From assembly GCA_002842495.1 (NCBI GenBank), contig PHDB01000031.1, forward strand, positions 1 to 41,021: 41,021 bases of DNA. Reading direction: 5' to 3'. A program made the position numbers and the translations under genes. The stretch's first letter is position 1, and every line of letters starts with the position of its first letter. This DNA is from Bacteroidetes bacterium HGW-Bacteroidetes-6. GTDB taxonomy: Bacteria > Bacteroidota > Bacteroidia > Bacteroidales > DTU049. A model generated the notes under the pieces. It was not told where the DNA came from and did not search any database. It saw only the letters and a list, made by a program, of their open reading frames with translations. Below, one piece after another: positions 16,658-25,336 of the stretch.

Positions 16658-17662
16658 ATGAAAAAGTTCATTTATATATCGGGAGTATTGCTTGTCAATA
16701 TTTTTATTGCAGGATCTATTTTTAAGCTATTGCATTTGCCCGGAGCAGCTATTCTAATGATAACCGGATTAGCTTTGTTCGCTTTGGTGTTTTTGCCCAT
16801 TGCACTGTATTCGAATTTTAAACAGACAGGAAAGAAACAAGTCGCCTTTTATACAGTTGCATATTTGAGTATGCTTCTTGTTTTTACTTCAGTTTTATTT
16901 AAAGTGATGCATTGGGAAGGCTCTGGCATGTTGATGCTTGTGAGTATTCCCATTCCATTCATCTTGTTTCTTCCGGTATTTTTATATTTCAACCGCAAAC
17001 ACGAGTCCAATCAAAGCCTTAATTTTATTGGAGTGATGATGCTTCTGGTTTATGTTGCTGTTTTTAGCAGTTTGTTGTCGCTGAGTGTAAGTCGCGATAT
17101 CCTGGTAAGTCTCACAACCGGAGCACAGGAAACCGAGCAATCGCAATTTGCACTCAGGCAGAAAATTGAACATGATGTGGTTGAGCTGACAAGCAACGAT
17201 AGCTTGAATGAAGTTGGAAAATTGCACAAAAAAACAAAAGAATTGTGCAGCCAAATCGATCAAATGAAAACAGAGCTTATTGCTTTTGCAACCGGACAAC
17301 GGGTTGACGATAAAAATTTGTATGGCGAGTTGGATTTGTGGGCGGTTAATTCAAAAGATGAGTATTACAAAACATCGGTTTATATGCACAACAATGGGAA
17401 TGCAACAAGGCTGAAAGCCATGCTGATTGAATACCGGACAAGCATTCTCGATTTGTCGGAAAACGAAGATGTAGCAGTACAGATTAACTCGCTGCTCGAT
17501 ACCAGAGATGTTGCTTCAGTAGTAGATCCGGGTGAAAGAATAAACTGGGAGGAGAAAATGTTTCCGCAGGGTGCATTTTTGATGACCGTTTTAGGGGCAT
17601 TGAACTCGGTTGAAAACGCGGTGTTGCTTTCTGAAAATATACTACTGGAAAGTATGCATTAA
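16658..17662 (+). CDS. membrane protein with two GldL-like repeats, paralogue of the upstream gene
   Basis: This 334-residue protein is a shorter paralogue of its upstream neighbour. It lacks the HAAS-like N-terminal domain and has two hairpin modules, FKLLHLPGA at residue 22 and FKVMHWEGS at residue 81, 59 residues apart. A third hydrophobic segment (about 125-147, LLVYVAVFSSLLSLSVSRD) matches the corresponding helix of the upstream protein. A helical soluble domain (about 150-334) follows. The second module has lost the PGA (WEGS). It starts 16 bases after the upstream stop, so the two are probably translated from one mRNA under PadR control and may form a complex. It converges on the dehydrogenase gene with a 37-base gap. 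Confidence 0.75.
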   Translation: MKKFIYISGVLLVNIFIAGSIFKLLHLPGAAILMITGLALFALVFLPIALYSNFKQTGKKQVAFYTVAYLSMLLVFTSVLFKVMHWEGSGMLMLVSIPIPFILFLPVFLYFNRKHESNQSLNFIGVMMLLVYVAVFSSLLSLSVSRDILVSLTTGAQETEQSQFALRQKIEHDVVELTSNDSLNEVGKLHKKTKELCSQIDQMKTELIAFATGQRVDDKNLYGELDLWAVNSKDEYYKTSVYMHNNGNATRLKAMLIEYRTSILDLSENEDVAVQINSLLDTRDVASVVDPGERINWEEKMFPQGAFLMTVLGALNSVENAVLLSENILLESMH

Positions 17663-17699
17663 GAATGATCAGAATTGGTTCCGAATACGGTGATGAGTG

Positions 17700-18650
17700 T
17701 TATTGCCTTGTCACTGTATTTATTTTCTCCCACAACACTTCCGCATGTTTACGATTCGATTCGTGTGTCCAGCCTGCAATATGCGGACTAAGAACTACCT
17801 TGTCGCTTTGCTTGAGCCAGTTGAATCCGGCGGGTAATTCTTTGCTGAAAAAATTCTCGAAACTGTAATCTTCCCATTCGAGCACATCGAGAGCTGCACC
17901 GAGGACTTTTCCCGATTCAATGGCTTCGATAAGTGCCGAAGTCTGGCAAACCATTCCACGCGATGTGTTGATGAACCAGATGGGCTTTTTGAATGCATCG
18001 AAAAATGCCTTGTTAGCCAGAAACGTGGTTTCTTCGGTCAACGGAATATGCAGGCTTACGACATCGCAAGTCTCGAAAAGCTCATCCATGCTGCATTCTT
18101 TCACAAGCGATGAACTGTATCCGGTTTTGTATTTATCGTAAGCAATGGTGTTGGTATTGAACCCGGCTATTTTTTGTGCAAAAGCACTTCCCATATTGCC
18201 ATAGCCAACGATGCCGGCTGTTTTTCCGGTGAGTTCGAATCCTCGGTTGGCTTCGCGTTTCCAGATGCCGTTTCGCACTTCGTTGTCGGCTCTGCGCAAA
18301 TTGTTCATAAGCATCAAAAGCATTCCGAGTGCTTGTTCTCCAACTGCATCGCGGTTCCCTTCAGGCGAACTCAAACAGGCAATACCTTTGCTTTCGGCAA
18401 ACTCCACATCGATATTTTCCATTCCGGCGCCGGCGCGTGCAATGAATTTGAGCTTGGTGGCTTTTTGTAGAATTTCTCTGGTGAGTTTGAGTTTCGAGCG
18501 AACCACAATACCTGTGAGTTGAGGAAGCATAGCTTCGAAATCTTCCGGATTTCCATTGTAATTCAGAACCTCAAATCCCGATTCTTCCAGCTTTTGTGGG
18601 AGGAAAGGGTGAGTGGAGTCGAGGAACAGAATTTTTCCTTTTGGTTTCAT
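17700..18650 (-). CDS. D-2-hydroxyacid dehydrogenase (NAD-dependent)
   Basis: A 316-residue member of the D-isomer-specific 2-hydroxyacid dehydrogenase family, which reduces 2-oxo acids or oxidises 2-hydroxy acids with NAD(H). The NAD-binding loop is GYGNMG (149-154) with acidic D172 at the end of the next strand, pointing to NAD rather than NADP. The catalytic residues are R231 (NTSRG), E258 (DVLE) and H290 (SPHIAGW). SSPEGNRDAVGEQALGM marks the substrate-domain hinge region. It could be a 3-phosphoglycerate dehydrogenase, as many such proteins are labelled, but it has no ACT domain and no serC neighbour, so the substrate stays open. A TACCTTTG box lies only five bases before the ATG. Confidence 0.85.
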   Translation of the reverse strand: MKPKGKILFLDSTHPFLPQKLEESGFEVLNYNGNPEDFEAMLPQLTGIVVRSKLKLTREILQKATKLKFIARAGAGMENIDVEFAESKGIACLSSPEGNRDAVGEQALGMLLMLMNNLRRADNEVRNGIWKREANRGFELTGKTAGIVGYGNMGSAFAQKIAGFNTNTIAYDKYKTGYSSSLVKECSMDELFETCDVVSLHIPLTEETTFLANKAFFDAFKKPIWFINTSRGMVCQTSALIEAIESGKVLGAALDVLEWEDYSFENFFSKELPAGFNWLKQSDKVVLSPHIAGWTHESNRKHAEVLWEKINTVTRQ

Positions 18651-18655
18651 GGTTG

Positions 18656-18663
18656 CAAAGGTA
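18656..18663 (-). promoter_or_regulatory. -7 box of the dehydrogenase gene
   Basis: On the minus strand TACCTTTG is followed by CAACC and the ATG, giving a leaderless or nearly leaderless message. The insertion sequence ends about 27 bases further upstream, so the original -33 region has probably been replaced by IS sequence. Confidence 0.5.
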
Positions 18664-18668
18664 TGGAA

Positions 18669-19634
18669 TTAGTGGGGGAAGGGACCAGAATATGTATATC
18701 CGTTTAAGCTCCTAGTATTATGCCACCAATTGCCACTAACAGCAATTTTCACGACATTTGAAAAACTCTCTAAACCATCATTGCGATGATTTGTTTTATA
18801 GCTGAATTCATCAAGGTAATTTTGCAAATATTCTTCTCCTACATGATGGTGAATACCGTTAACTATTCGTTTTGCGTTGCCACTTAAAGCAACAACCCAG
18901 TGAAGTTTTCGCTCATAATCTTCTGGATGAAATTGCCTGAGAAATCCAGTGTCAAGAAAAAATGGTCGGGCATTCAAAATACCTCTTTGTGCAATTCGAG
19001 CTGCAGGACTAATAAAAGTAAGGTGTACTACTTGTTGCTCCTCTTTTTCTACAAGAAAACGTACCCATTTAAATGTTGTTCTTCGCTGTTTTTTAAAAGG
19101 TTTATGCGGTTCGCTAACTCTTGCGATCACTCGCACTTCGCGTTTCTTTTTTGAATCTTGTTTCTCTCCCAGGACATTTGTACTCGTTTGGCTTTTCGAA
19201 GTAGTGGCAATTGTAGTCATCACCAGATTCTTCATTTCAACATTGTCACCGATTAGCTTTGATTGTTCTGCTTTTCCAAGTAACGACCTGATTTTGTGCA
19301 TCATCGCCCAGATTGGTTCGTATCGTTTATGCCCAAGTTGTCTTTGCAATTCGAGCGCAGAAAACCCTTTCTTTGTCATTGTCATAAGGTATAGTGCGAA
19401 AATCCAATATCTGTAGGGTAGTTTGCTTCCTTCAAGTAGCGTTCCAACCCGCAATGGCAATCTGTGTCCGCAGTCTTTACAGTCATGAGAAATGTGACGC
19501 GAGTTCCAATAATGTTTTTTGGATCCACATCGTCGACAAGTGAATCCGATTGATTCTTTTTCTTTACGGAGATATGCAATACAACCTGCCTCTGAACGGA
19601 AGCGACGACCTAGATCGAGTAGATTTATTTCCAT
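18669..19634 (-). CDS. IS1595-family (ISXO2-like) transposase, possibly inactive
   Basis: The N-terminal part carries the zinc ribbon of IS1595 transposases (C33-x2-C36, C52-x2-C55). The helical segment RVGTLLEGSKLPYRYWIFALYL follows, then GFSALELQRQLG. Near the end, NGIHHHVGEEYLQNYLDEFSYKTNHRN matches the family C-terminal signature. Where the family normally reads VEVDE with the first catalytic Asp, this protein has VEMKN (132-136), so one catalytic residue appears lost. A lysine-rich insert sits near 150-185. The last six or seven codons and the stop lie outside the left terminal repeat, in flanking DNA. The frame is intact over 321 residues. Loss of the first Asp suggests a dead or altered transposase. 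Confidence 0.8.
   Translation of the reverse strand: MEINLLDLGRRFRSEAGCIAYLRKEKESIGFTCRRCGSKKHYWNSRHISHDCKDCGHRLPLRVGTLLEGSKLPYRYWIFALYLMTMTKKGFSALELQRQLGHKRYEPIWAMMHKIRSLLGKAEQSKLIGDNVEMKNLVMTTIATTSKSQTSTNVLGEKQDSKKKREVRVIARVSEPHKPFKKQRRTTFKWVRFLVEKEEQQVVHLTFISPAARIAQRGILNARPFFLDTGFLRQFHPEDYERKLHWVVALSGNAKRIVNGIHHHVGEEYLQNYLDEFSYKTNHRNDGLESFSNVVKIAVSGNWWHNTRSLNGYTYSGPFPH
18691..18718. repeat. left terminal inverted repeat of the IS1595-family element
   Basis: The 28 bases beginning TATGTATATCCGTTTAAG pair with the right-hand repeat at 22 of 28 positions. The transposase coding frame runs through this repeat. Confidence 0.65.
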
Positions 19635-19641
19635 AATATTT

Positions 19642-19669
19642 ATATTAGGATTTTAAGCGGACATACAAA
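19642..19669. repeat. right terminal inverted repeat of the IS1595-family element
   Basis: Read inward on the minus strand it begins TTTGTATGTCCGCTTAA, mirroring the left repeat. It lies directly upstream of the transposase start. Confidence 0.65.
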
Positions 19670-19734
19670 AATACGTATTTTATTCAACTTTCCAATTTCT
19701 ATCCATTATTCTTCCAACACTAGAAAAAAAAAAT

Positions 19735-19742
19735 TACTTTTG
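19735..19742 (+). promoter_or_regulatory. candidate -7 box of secA
   Basis: TACTTTTG fits TAnnTTTG, 24 bases before the ATG chosen for secA, which implies a leader of about 18 bases. No TTTG element was found at the expected -33 distance. Confidence 0.45.
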
Positions 19743-19766
19743 TACTGATTATTATTGAATATTACT

Positions 19767-22700
19767 ATGGCTACCATTTTGCAAAAATTGTTTGGCAACA
19801 AAGCCGACAAAGACATGAAAGAAATAGCTCCTTTCGAGCAAAAAGTTCATGTTGAATATGAAAAAATAAAAACACTATCCAACGACGAGCTTCGTGCGAA
19901 GACCATTGAGTTTCGGTCCAATATTCAGAAAGCTGTTCAGGAAGAAGAAGACGAGGTGGCAAACCTTAAAGAACGACTCGATATAGAATACGATATGCCT
20001 GTTGAAGAAAAACAGCGCCTATATGTCGAAATAGATCGTCTTGAAAAGAAAATCTACGATACTACCCAGGAGAAACTTAACGAAATTCTTCCTGCGGCAT
20101 TTGCAGTAGTTAAAGATACTGCCCGCCGTTTCAAAGAAAACGAGGAAGTGGTGGTGACGGCTACCGATTTCGACAGAGACCTTTCGGCCCGTAAACAACA
20201 TATTAAAATTAATGGCGATAAAGCTTCCTGGAGCAATACATGGTCGGCTGGCGGGACTCCGATGAAATGGGATATGGTTCACTACAATGTGCAGTTGATT
20301 GGTGGTGTGGCTTTGCATTGGGGACGTATTGCCGAGATGGCCACGGGTGAAGGGAAAACACTCGTTGCTACATTGCCGATGTATTTGAATGCCCTTCCGG
20401 GTAAAGGAGTTCATGTTGTAACGGTAAACGACTATCTGGCAAAACGCGACTCGGAGTGGATGGGCGTTTTGTTCGAATTTCATGGCTTGCGGGTTGATTG
20501 TATCGACCGACACGAACCGAATAGTGCCGCTCGTAAAGAAGCATACAACGCCGATATCACATACGGAACCAACAACGAATTTGGATTCGATTATCTGCGC
20601 GACAATATGGCGCGTGGTGTCGAAGAAATTGTACAACGTGGACACAACTATGCTATTGTGGATGAGGTCGACTCGGTGTTGATTGACGATGCCCGTACAC
20701 CTCTGATTATTTCCGGTCCTACCAGCAAAGGCGATTTGCAGGAATTCGACGATTTGAAACCCTATGTGGTGAAAATCACCAATGCACAGAAAAATCTGAT
20801 TAACCAGTTGCTGGCCGAAGCCAAGCAGCTTCTATCGAAAGAAAATCCTTCGTCAGAAGAAGAAAAACTCGGAGGTGTTGCATTGCTTAAGTGTTTCAGA
20901 GGGTTGCCCAAAAACAAAGCTCTGATTAAGTATCTCAGCGAACCGGGCATGAGAACCCTTTTGCATAAAACCGAGAATACCTATATGGCTGAGAATATGA
21001 AAAACATGCATTTGATCGATGATCACTTGTTTTTTGTAATCGATGAGCGCAATAACTCCATAGAACTTACCGATAAAGGTATCGATCTGCTGACTGAAAT
21101 GACCGGCGATCCAAGGTTTTTTATTCTTCCCGATATTGGAAGCGAACTGGCCGATCTTGAAAAATCGAATATGCCCGATACCGAACGTATCGAGAAAAAA
21201 CAACTGATGCGTCAGGATTATGCAGTGAAATCGGATCGTATTCATTCCATGAATCAACTGCTTAAAGCTTACACGCTTTTCGAAATAGATGTTGAATATG
21301 TTATTATCGACAATAAAATCAAGATTGTTGATGAGCAAACTGGTCGTATTATGGAAGGTCGCCGCTACAGCGATGGACTCCATCAGGCCATCGAAGCCAA
21401 GGAAAATGTAAAGGTGGAAGCAGCAACACAGACGTATGCTACCATTACTTTGCAGAACTATTTCCGCATGTACAACAAGCTTGCGGGTATGACCGGTACT
21501 GCCGAAACCGAAGCGGGTGAGCTTTGGAATATTTATAAACTCGATGTGGTTGTGATTCCAACTAACAGACCTATTACCCGTAAGGATTACAACGACTTGG
21601 TTTATAAAACCAAACGAGAGAAATTCAATGCAGTTATCGACGAAATTGTGAAACTGCGTGAAGCTGGCCGACCCAGTTTGGTGGGTACAACCTCGGTAGA
21701 GACATCCGAATTGTTGAGCCGTATGCTGAATATGCGTAAAGTTCCGCATAACGTACTGAATGCCAAATTACACGCAAGAGAAGCAGATATTGTGGCTAAT
21801 GCCGGTTTTGCCGGAACAGTAACCATTGCTACCAATATGGCTGGTCGTGGAACCGATATCAAGCTTGGCCCGGGTGTGAAAGAGGCTGGTGGTTTGGCTA
21901 TTATTGGTACCGAACGTCACGAATCGCGTCGTGTTGACCGGCAGTTGCGTGGTCGTGCCGGACGTCAGGGCGACCCGGGTTCTTCGCAGTTTTATGTGTC
22001 GCTCGAAGACGACCTCATGCGCTTGTTTGGCTCTGATCGGATTGCCAATATTATGGATCGACTGGGGCTCAAAGAAGGCGAAGTGATTCAGCACAGCATG
22101 ATCACCAAAGCTATCGAACGAGCTCAGAAGAAAGTGGAGGAAAATAACTTCGGTATTCGTAAACGTTTGCTTGAGTACGATGATGTGATGAATTCGCAGC
22201 GCGAAGTGATTTACAAACGTCGCAAAAACGCACTCTATGGCGATAAACTTAGTATAGATCTTACCAACATGTTTAGCGATGTTGCCGAAAATGTTGTATC
22301 CGAAGCTCAGGAAGCCCGCGATTACGATTTATTTGTTTACGAAGCCATGCGCGTGTTTGCTGTCGATCCTCCGGTTGATGAAAAAGACATGATGAGTGAG
22401 AACACCGATACCATTGCAACCAAACTTTTCGAACAGGCGACCAATGAGTATCAGGTAAAATGCGATTTGGTCGGAAAACGTACATATCCGATTATTAAAG
22501 AGATTTACGAAAATGTAAATCGCAAATACGATAATGTTTCAATACCGTTCACTGATGGAAAACGTTCGTTTTCGGCTCTGGCTAATATAAAACGTGCATT
22601 CGAAAGCAATGGACGCGAAGTGATGCGCGGAATCGAACGCAGTCTTACTCTTGCTATTATCGACGATGCTTGGAAAGAGCATCTTCGCGAAATGGATGAC

Positions 22701-23090
22701 TTAAAACAGTCTGTTCAGAATGCTACATACGAACAGAAAGATCCGCTTTTGATTTACAAATTCGAATCGTTCGAACTATTCAAGCAGATGTTAACCAAGG
22801 TGAGTAAAGACCTGATTGGCTTCCTTTGCCATGGTCGCATTCCTTTAGCCGAAGATCATTTGTCGGAAACCCAGGCAGCTGCAGCACGTTCGGAGAATAA
22901 AAATCTGAAAACCAGTCGTGAATCTGATATCCCGGATGGTACTAATCATCCGAGATACCACGACCCCAGTGCAAACAGTCACTCGAAAGAGCCTGTCCGT
23001 GTTGAGAAGAAAGTCGGACGAAATGATCCTTGTCCCTGTGGTAGCGGTAAGAAATACAAAAGCTGCCACGGCAAAGATGCTTCGGAATAG
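19767..23090 (+). CDS. secA: protein translocase ATPase SecA
   Basis: SecA is the ATPase that drives unfolded preproteins through the SecYEG channel. The sequence has Walker A MATGEGKT (191-198), the DEVDS box (299-303) and the region [17 protein letters not shown] typical of SecA. It also has [10 protein letters not shown], and the second helicase domain [14 protein letters not shown] with [16 protein letters not shown]. The C-terminus ends in a SEC-C zinc motif with C1089, C1091, C1100 and H1101. At 1107 residues it is longer than the E. coli protein (901), with inserts such as the stretch near 330-420; this is usual in Bacteroidota. ATG 19767 is preferred over an upstream in-frame TTG because of the position of the promoter box. 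Confidence 0.97.
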   Translation: MATILQKLFGNKADKDMKEIAPFEQKVHVEYEKIKTLSNDELRAKTIEFRSNIQKAVQEEEDEVANLKERLDIEYDMPVEEKQRLYVEIDRLEKKIYDTTQEKLNEILPAAFAVVKDTARRFKENEEVVVTATDFDRDLSARKQHIKINGDKASWSNTWSAGGTPMKWDMVHYNVQLIGGVALHWGRIAEMATGEGKTLVATLPMYLNALPGKGVHVVTVNDYLAKRDSEWMGVLFEFHGLRVDCIDRHEPNSAARKEAYNADITYGTNNEFGFDYLRDNMARGVEEIVQRGHNYAIVDEVDSVLIDDARTPLIISGPTSKGDLQEFDDLKPYVVKITNAQKNLINQLLAEAKQLLSKENPSSEEEKLGGVALLKCFRGLPKNKALIKYLSEPGMRTLLHKTENTYMAENMKNMHLIDDHLFFVIDERNNSIELTDKGIDLLTEMTGDPRFFILPDIGSELADLEKSNMPDTERIEKKQLMRQDYAVKSDRIHSMNQLLKAYTLFEIDVEYVIIDNKIKIVDEQTGRIMEGRRYSDGLHQAIEAKENVKVEAATQTYATITLQNYFRMYNKLAGMTGTAETEAGELWNIYKLDVVVIPTNRPITRKDYNDLVYKTKREKFNAVIDEIVKLREAGRPSLVGTTSVETSELLSRMLNMRKVPHNVLNAKLHAREADIVANAGFAGTVTIATNMAGRGTDIKLGPGVKEAGGLAIIGTERHESRRVDRQLRGRAGRQGDPGSSQFYVSLEDDLMRLFGSDRIANIMDRLGLKEGEVIQHSMITKAIERAQKKVEENNFGIRKRLLEYDDVMNSQREVIYKRRKNALYGDKLSIDLTNMFSDVAENVVSEAQEARDYDLFVYEAMRVFAVDPPVDEKDMMSENTDTIATKLFEQATNEYQVKCDLVGKRTYPIIKEIYENVNRKYDNVSIPFTDGKRSFSALANIKRAFESNGREVMRGIERSLTLAIIDDAWKEHLREMDDLKQSVQNATYEQKDPLLIYKFESFELFKQMLTKVSKDLIGFLCHGRIPLAEDHLSETQAAAARSENKNLKTSRESDIPDGTNHPRYHDPSANSHSKEPVRVEKKVGRNDPCPCGSGKKYKSCHGKDASE

Positions 23091-23099
23091 TTACTGTTT

Positions 23100-23903
23100 A
23101 TGAGCAGAAGTAGAAAACGCAGAGTCAAACCACATTTTTGGATGCTGGCTGTGTTGCTTTTACTTTTTATTTTTCTTCTTTTTACCAATCCGGGACGTTA
23201 TTTTATGTCGTGGGTGTTCGAGAAAACGGTTTCCGAACATTCGTCGCCTGAGAAAATTACGCGTATTGGTATTCCTTTGCCTGAAGAATATTCGGTTTTT
23301 GGGATCGATGTATCGCGCTACCAAAATAATATTGAATGGAATCGCGTAGCCGATTTTAAGTCGGGACGATTTACGGTTGAATTTGTTTTTATGAAAGCAA
23401 CCGAAGGTACATCGATGAAAGATCCTCAATTCTCATCCAATTGGAAGGGTGCATTTCAAAATGGAATACCACGCGGAGCTTACCATTTTTTCCGAGCAGG
23501 ACTCGATGCTGAAAAACAAGCCAATCATTTTTGCCGGAATGTAAAAATGCAAACAGGCGATTTGCCGCCTGTTCTTGATGTGGAAGAAATTCCTGCAGGT
23601 ATGAATAAATCGGAGCTGGTGAACGCGGTTAAAGTATGGTTGCAGATTGTAGAACGCTATTATAGGATTAAACCTATCGTTTACACAGGAGCCAATTTTT
23701 ACGAACAGTACTTTCGGGGAACCATTGTGGAGAAATATCCACTATGGGTGGCGCACTACTATCAAAACCGACCGGCAACATTTGCTGACTGGAAGTACTG
23801 GCAATTCAGCGATAAAGCCAGTATCGACGGCATTTCGGGACCAGTGGATGTGAATGTGTTTTCGGGTTCAGCAGCTCAACTCGAATCTATGCGAAAAAAA
23901 TAG
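23100..23903 (+). CDS. GH25-family lysozyme-like muramidase, membrane-anchored
   Basis: The product is a glycoside hydrolase family 25 domain, which cleaves the beta-1,4 bond between N-acetylmuramic acid and N-acetylglucosamine in peptidoglycan. A basic N-terminus and one hydrophobic segment (about 13-29) act as an uncleaved signal anchor, since no clear cleavage site follows. The catalytic face is visible as D70 in FGIDVSRYQ, D160-x-E162 in PPVLDVEE and the later WQFSDKASIDGISGPVDVNVF. The length of 267 residues fits a single GH25 domain with an anchor. It begins only 9 bases after secA on the same strand, so the two are probably cotranscribed. The role could be cell-wall remodelling at the envelope; the anchor argues against a secreted toxin. 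Confidence 0.88.
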   Translation: MSRSRKRRVKPHFWMLAVLLLLFIFLLFTNPGRYFMSWVFEKTVSEHSSPEKITRIGIPLPEEYSVFGIDVSRYQNNIEWNRVADFKSGRFTVEFVFMKATEGTSMKDPQFSSNWKGAFQNGIPRGAYHFFRAGLDAEKQANHFCRNVKMQTGDLPPVLDVEEIPAGMNKSELVNAVKVWLQIVERYYRIKPIVYTGANFYEQYFRGTIVEKYPLWVAHYYQNRPATFADWKYWQFSDKASIDGISGPVDVNVFSGSAAQLESMRKK

Positions 23904-24009
23904 GTGAAGTATACAGCATTCCTTTGTTCGTTGTGAAACACAGAACACTTAGCTCTGGTTCAGAAGGAATGTTTATCCGTAGAGCTTTCATATAGCTGAA
24001 AAAGTTTTT

Positions 24010-24017
24010 TATTTTTG
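24010..24017 (+). promoter_or_regulatory. candidate -7 box of the pentapeptide-repeat gene
   Basis: TATTTTTG fits TAnnTTTG and ends 18 bases before the ATG at 24036. No clear -33 element is present. Confidence 0.4.
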
Positions 24018-24035
24018 CCACAACATTTATTATCT

Positions 24036-24587
24036 ATGATCCGCGACCAACATTTCAAACAAAGTCATTTTCCTTCCGACGAACATGAATTTATTTCCTG
24101 CACATTCAGTCAATGCTCTTTTGCGGGACTCGACTTAAGTGCTTTTGTATTCGATGACTGTGAATTTACCGGTTGCGATTTTAGTATGTGTAAGGTGGAT
24201 AAAACGGTATTTGTGAATATTCGTTTCGAAGATTGTAAGCTGTTGGGTATCGATTTTGGGAAATGCTCAAAATACATTTTCTCTGTAGCTTTCCGAAAAT
24301 GCATTCTCAATTATTCAGTGTTTCAGAAAATTAACCTGCGGAAAACGGCATTTATTCAATGTGTTATTCATGAAGCTTTTTTTGATGATGCCGACCTCAC
24401 CCAGGCTTCGTTCGATGGTAGTGATCTCGAAGGTACCCGTTTCGAGCATTGCAACTTTAGCGGTTGCGATTTCCGAACAGCCTTGGGGTTCATTATTTTC
24501 CCGTCGCTCAACAAACTTAAAGGTGCCCGCTTTTCGTATCCCGGCGTACTGGGACTGCTTTCTGATGCCGGAATTGTAGTGGAGTAA
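24036..24587 (+). CDS. pentapeptide-repeat protein, Qnr-like architecture
   Basis: The 183-residue protein is made of A(D/N)LXX-type repeats (CTFSQCSFAGLDLSAFVFDDCEFTGCDFS and onward) over about residues 20-150, which fold into a right-handed quadrilateral beta-helix. The phase breaks once near the middle, and the chain ends with a short helix-like LKGARFSYPGVLGLLSDAGIVVE. The overall size and this C-terminal ending recall Qnr/McbG proteins, which mimic DNA and protect gyrase. The match is of architecture, not of close identity, so fluoroquinolone protection is not claimed. The unusual number of Cys residues in the repeats suggests a cytoplasmic location. It stands alone, with its own promoter box. 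Confidence 0.8.
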   Translation: MIRDQHFKQSHFPSDEHEFISCTFSQCSFAGLDLSAFVFDDCEFTGCDFSMCKVDKTVFVNIRFEDCKLLGIDFGKCSKYIFSVAFRKCILNYSVFQKINLRKTAFIQCVIHEAFFDDADLTQASFDGSDLEGTRFEHCNFSGCDFRTALGFIIFPSLNKLKGARFSYPGVLGLLSDAGIVVE

Positions 24588-24845
24588 GGGGTATGATGAG
24601 AGTGGATTTTCATATTTATAATACATTGCTGGTCTTAAGTGCTTTTTGCTATCATACATATCGGGTGTGATGCTGACACAAATAGAACATTAAAATATAA
24701 TCCGGCGTCCAACTTTAATCACTATTCACTTGATCTACTTATTTGGGTTTCGTGCATTTTCAGAAGCGTGATCAATAAAACAAGATATGAGTAAGACTTA
24801 ATTAAGTCGCTGAATATCATTCGATTAAAATTTAATAGTGTTTTT
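24588..24845. other. intergenic region with a 14-base palindrome
   Basis: No gene is supported. The only notable structure is the perfect palindrome GACTTAATTAAGTC at 24795-24808, about 40 bases before the DUF3276 promoter. That distance could suit a regulator-binding site, but AT-rich palindromes also arise by chance. Confidence 0.4.
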
Positions 24846-24877
24846 TTTGGCAATTAAGGAATAAATGCATAGTTTTG
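24846..24877 (+). promoter_or_regulatory. promoter of the DUF3276 gene
   Basis: TTTG at 24846-24849 and TAGTTTTG at 24870-24877 are separated by 20 bases, close to the spacing expected between the -33 and -7 boxes of the Bacteroidota main sigma factor. This is the best-formed promoter in the window. The leader to the ATG would be about 19 bases. Confidence 0.6.
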
Positions 24878-24902
24878 CGTTTCTTGCCGAAATTTATTTG
24901 AT

Positions 24903-25244
24903 ATGGAAGACTTCGAAAGAAAAGAAAGGGATGGAATTTATGCGAAAGTAGTGCGTGCAGGTAAACGTACATATTTTTTTGACGTAAAAGAGATGAGAAG
25001 TGGCGAAATGTATATCACTGTAACAGAAAGCAAAAAACGGTTCAATCAGGACAACGGACGCTTTTTTTACGAAAAACACAAGCTGTTTCTTTACAAGGAA
25101 GATTTCGACAAATTTGCCAATGGTCTCGAAGCCGTTGTTCGTTTTATCAGAACGGGAGAAGAAACACCCGATGATATTCAGAACGATTACATCAACGAGC
25201 ATGAATTTATCGAAGACATAAACAACGATAGGGAGGAGAATTAA
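24903..25244 (+). CDS. DUF3276 (PUR-alpha-like) nucleic-acid-binding protein
   Basis: The 113-residue protein matches DUF3276, the bacterial PUR domain related to eukaryotic PUR-alpha and to the Borrelia regulator BpuR. The core IYAKVVRAGKRTYFFDVKEMRSGEMYITVTESKK followed by FEKHKLFLY-like FYEKHKLFLYKEDFDKF forms the beta-beta-beta-beta-alpha unit that binds single-stranded DNA or RNA. An acidic tail (about 92-113) follows. Proteins of this family are near universal in Bacteroidota as single small genes. The targets here are unknown. It has a strong promoter of its own and precedes the parA operon by 92 bases with a separate promoter box. Confidence 0.88.
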   Translation: MEDFERKERDGIYAKVVRAGKRTYFFDVKEMRSGEMYITVTESKKRFNQDNGRFFYEKHKLFLYKEDFDKFANGLEAVVRFIRTGEETPDDIQNDYINEHEFIEDINNDREEN

Positions 25245-25298
25245 TTTAGTAATCGATTCCTTTTTCAAAACCGCATATCGGCTGTGCGGAAAAATTCG

Positions 25299-25306
25299 TA
25301 TTTTTG
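25299..25306 (+). promoter_or_regulatory. candidate -7 box of the parA operon
   Basis: TATTTTTG fits TAnnTTTG and lies 30 bases before the parA ATG. It favours that ATG over the in-frame TTG that overlaps the box. Confidence 0.45.
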
Positions 25307-25336
25307 AGCGTTCATTTAATTTGTGTTATCACATAT

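Larger units (their letters stand above)
18691..19669 (-). mobile_element. IS1595-family insertion sequence
   Basis: The element is about 979 bases long and is delimited by two 28-base terminal inverted repeats that match at 22 positions. It carries one transposase gene on the minus strand. IS1595 elements make 8-bp target duplications; I compared the bases next to both ends and saw no convincing duplication. The insertion is therefore old, rearranged, or its ends lie a few bases from where I placed them. It sits between the dehydrogenase promoter and the secA promoter without disrupting either -7 box. Confidence 0.7.

Noticed and set aside
18233-18242. GTTCGAATCC, resembling a tRNA T-arm
   Set aside because: It lies inside the dehydrogenase coding region and no cloverleaf or CCA-side acceptor stem can be built around it.
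24036-24587. Calling the pentapeptide protein a quinolone-resistance determinant
   Set aside because: Only the repeat architecture and ending resemble Qnr. Pentapeptide proteins have many other or unknown roles.
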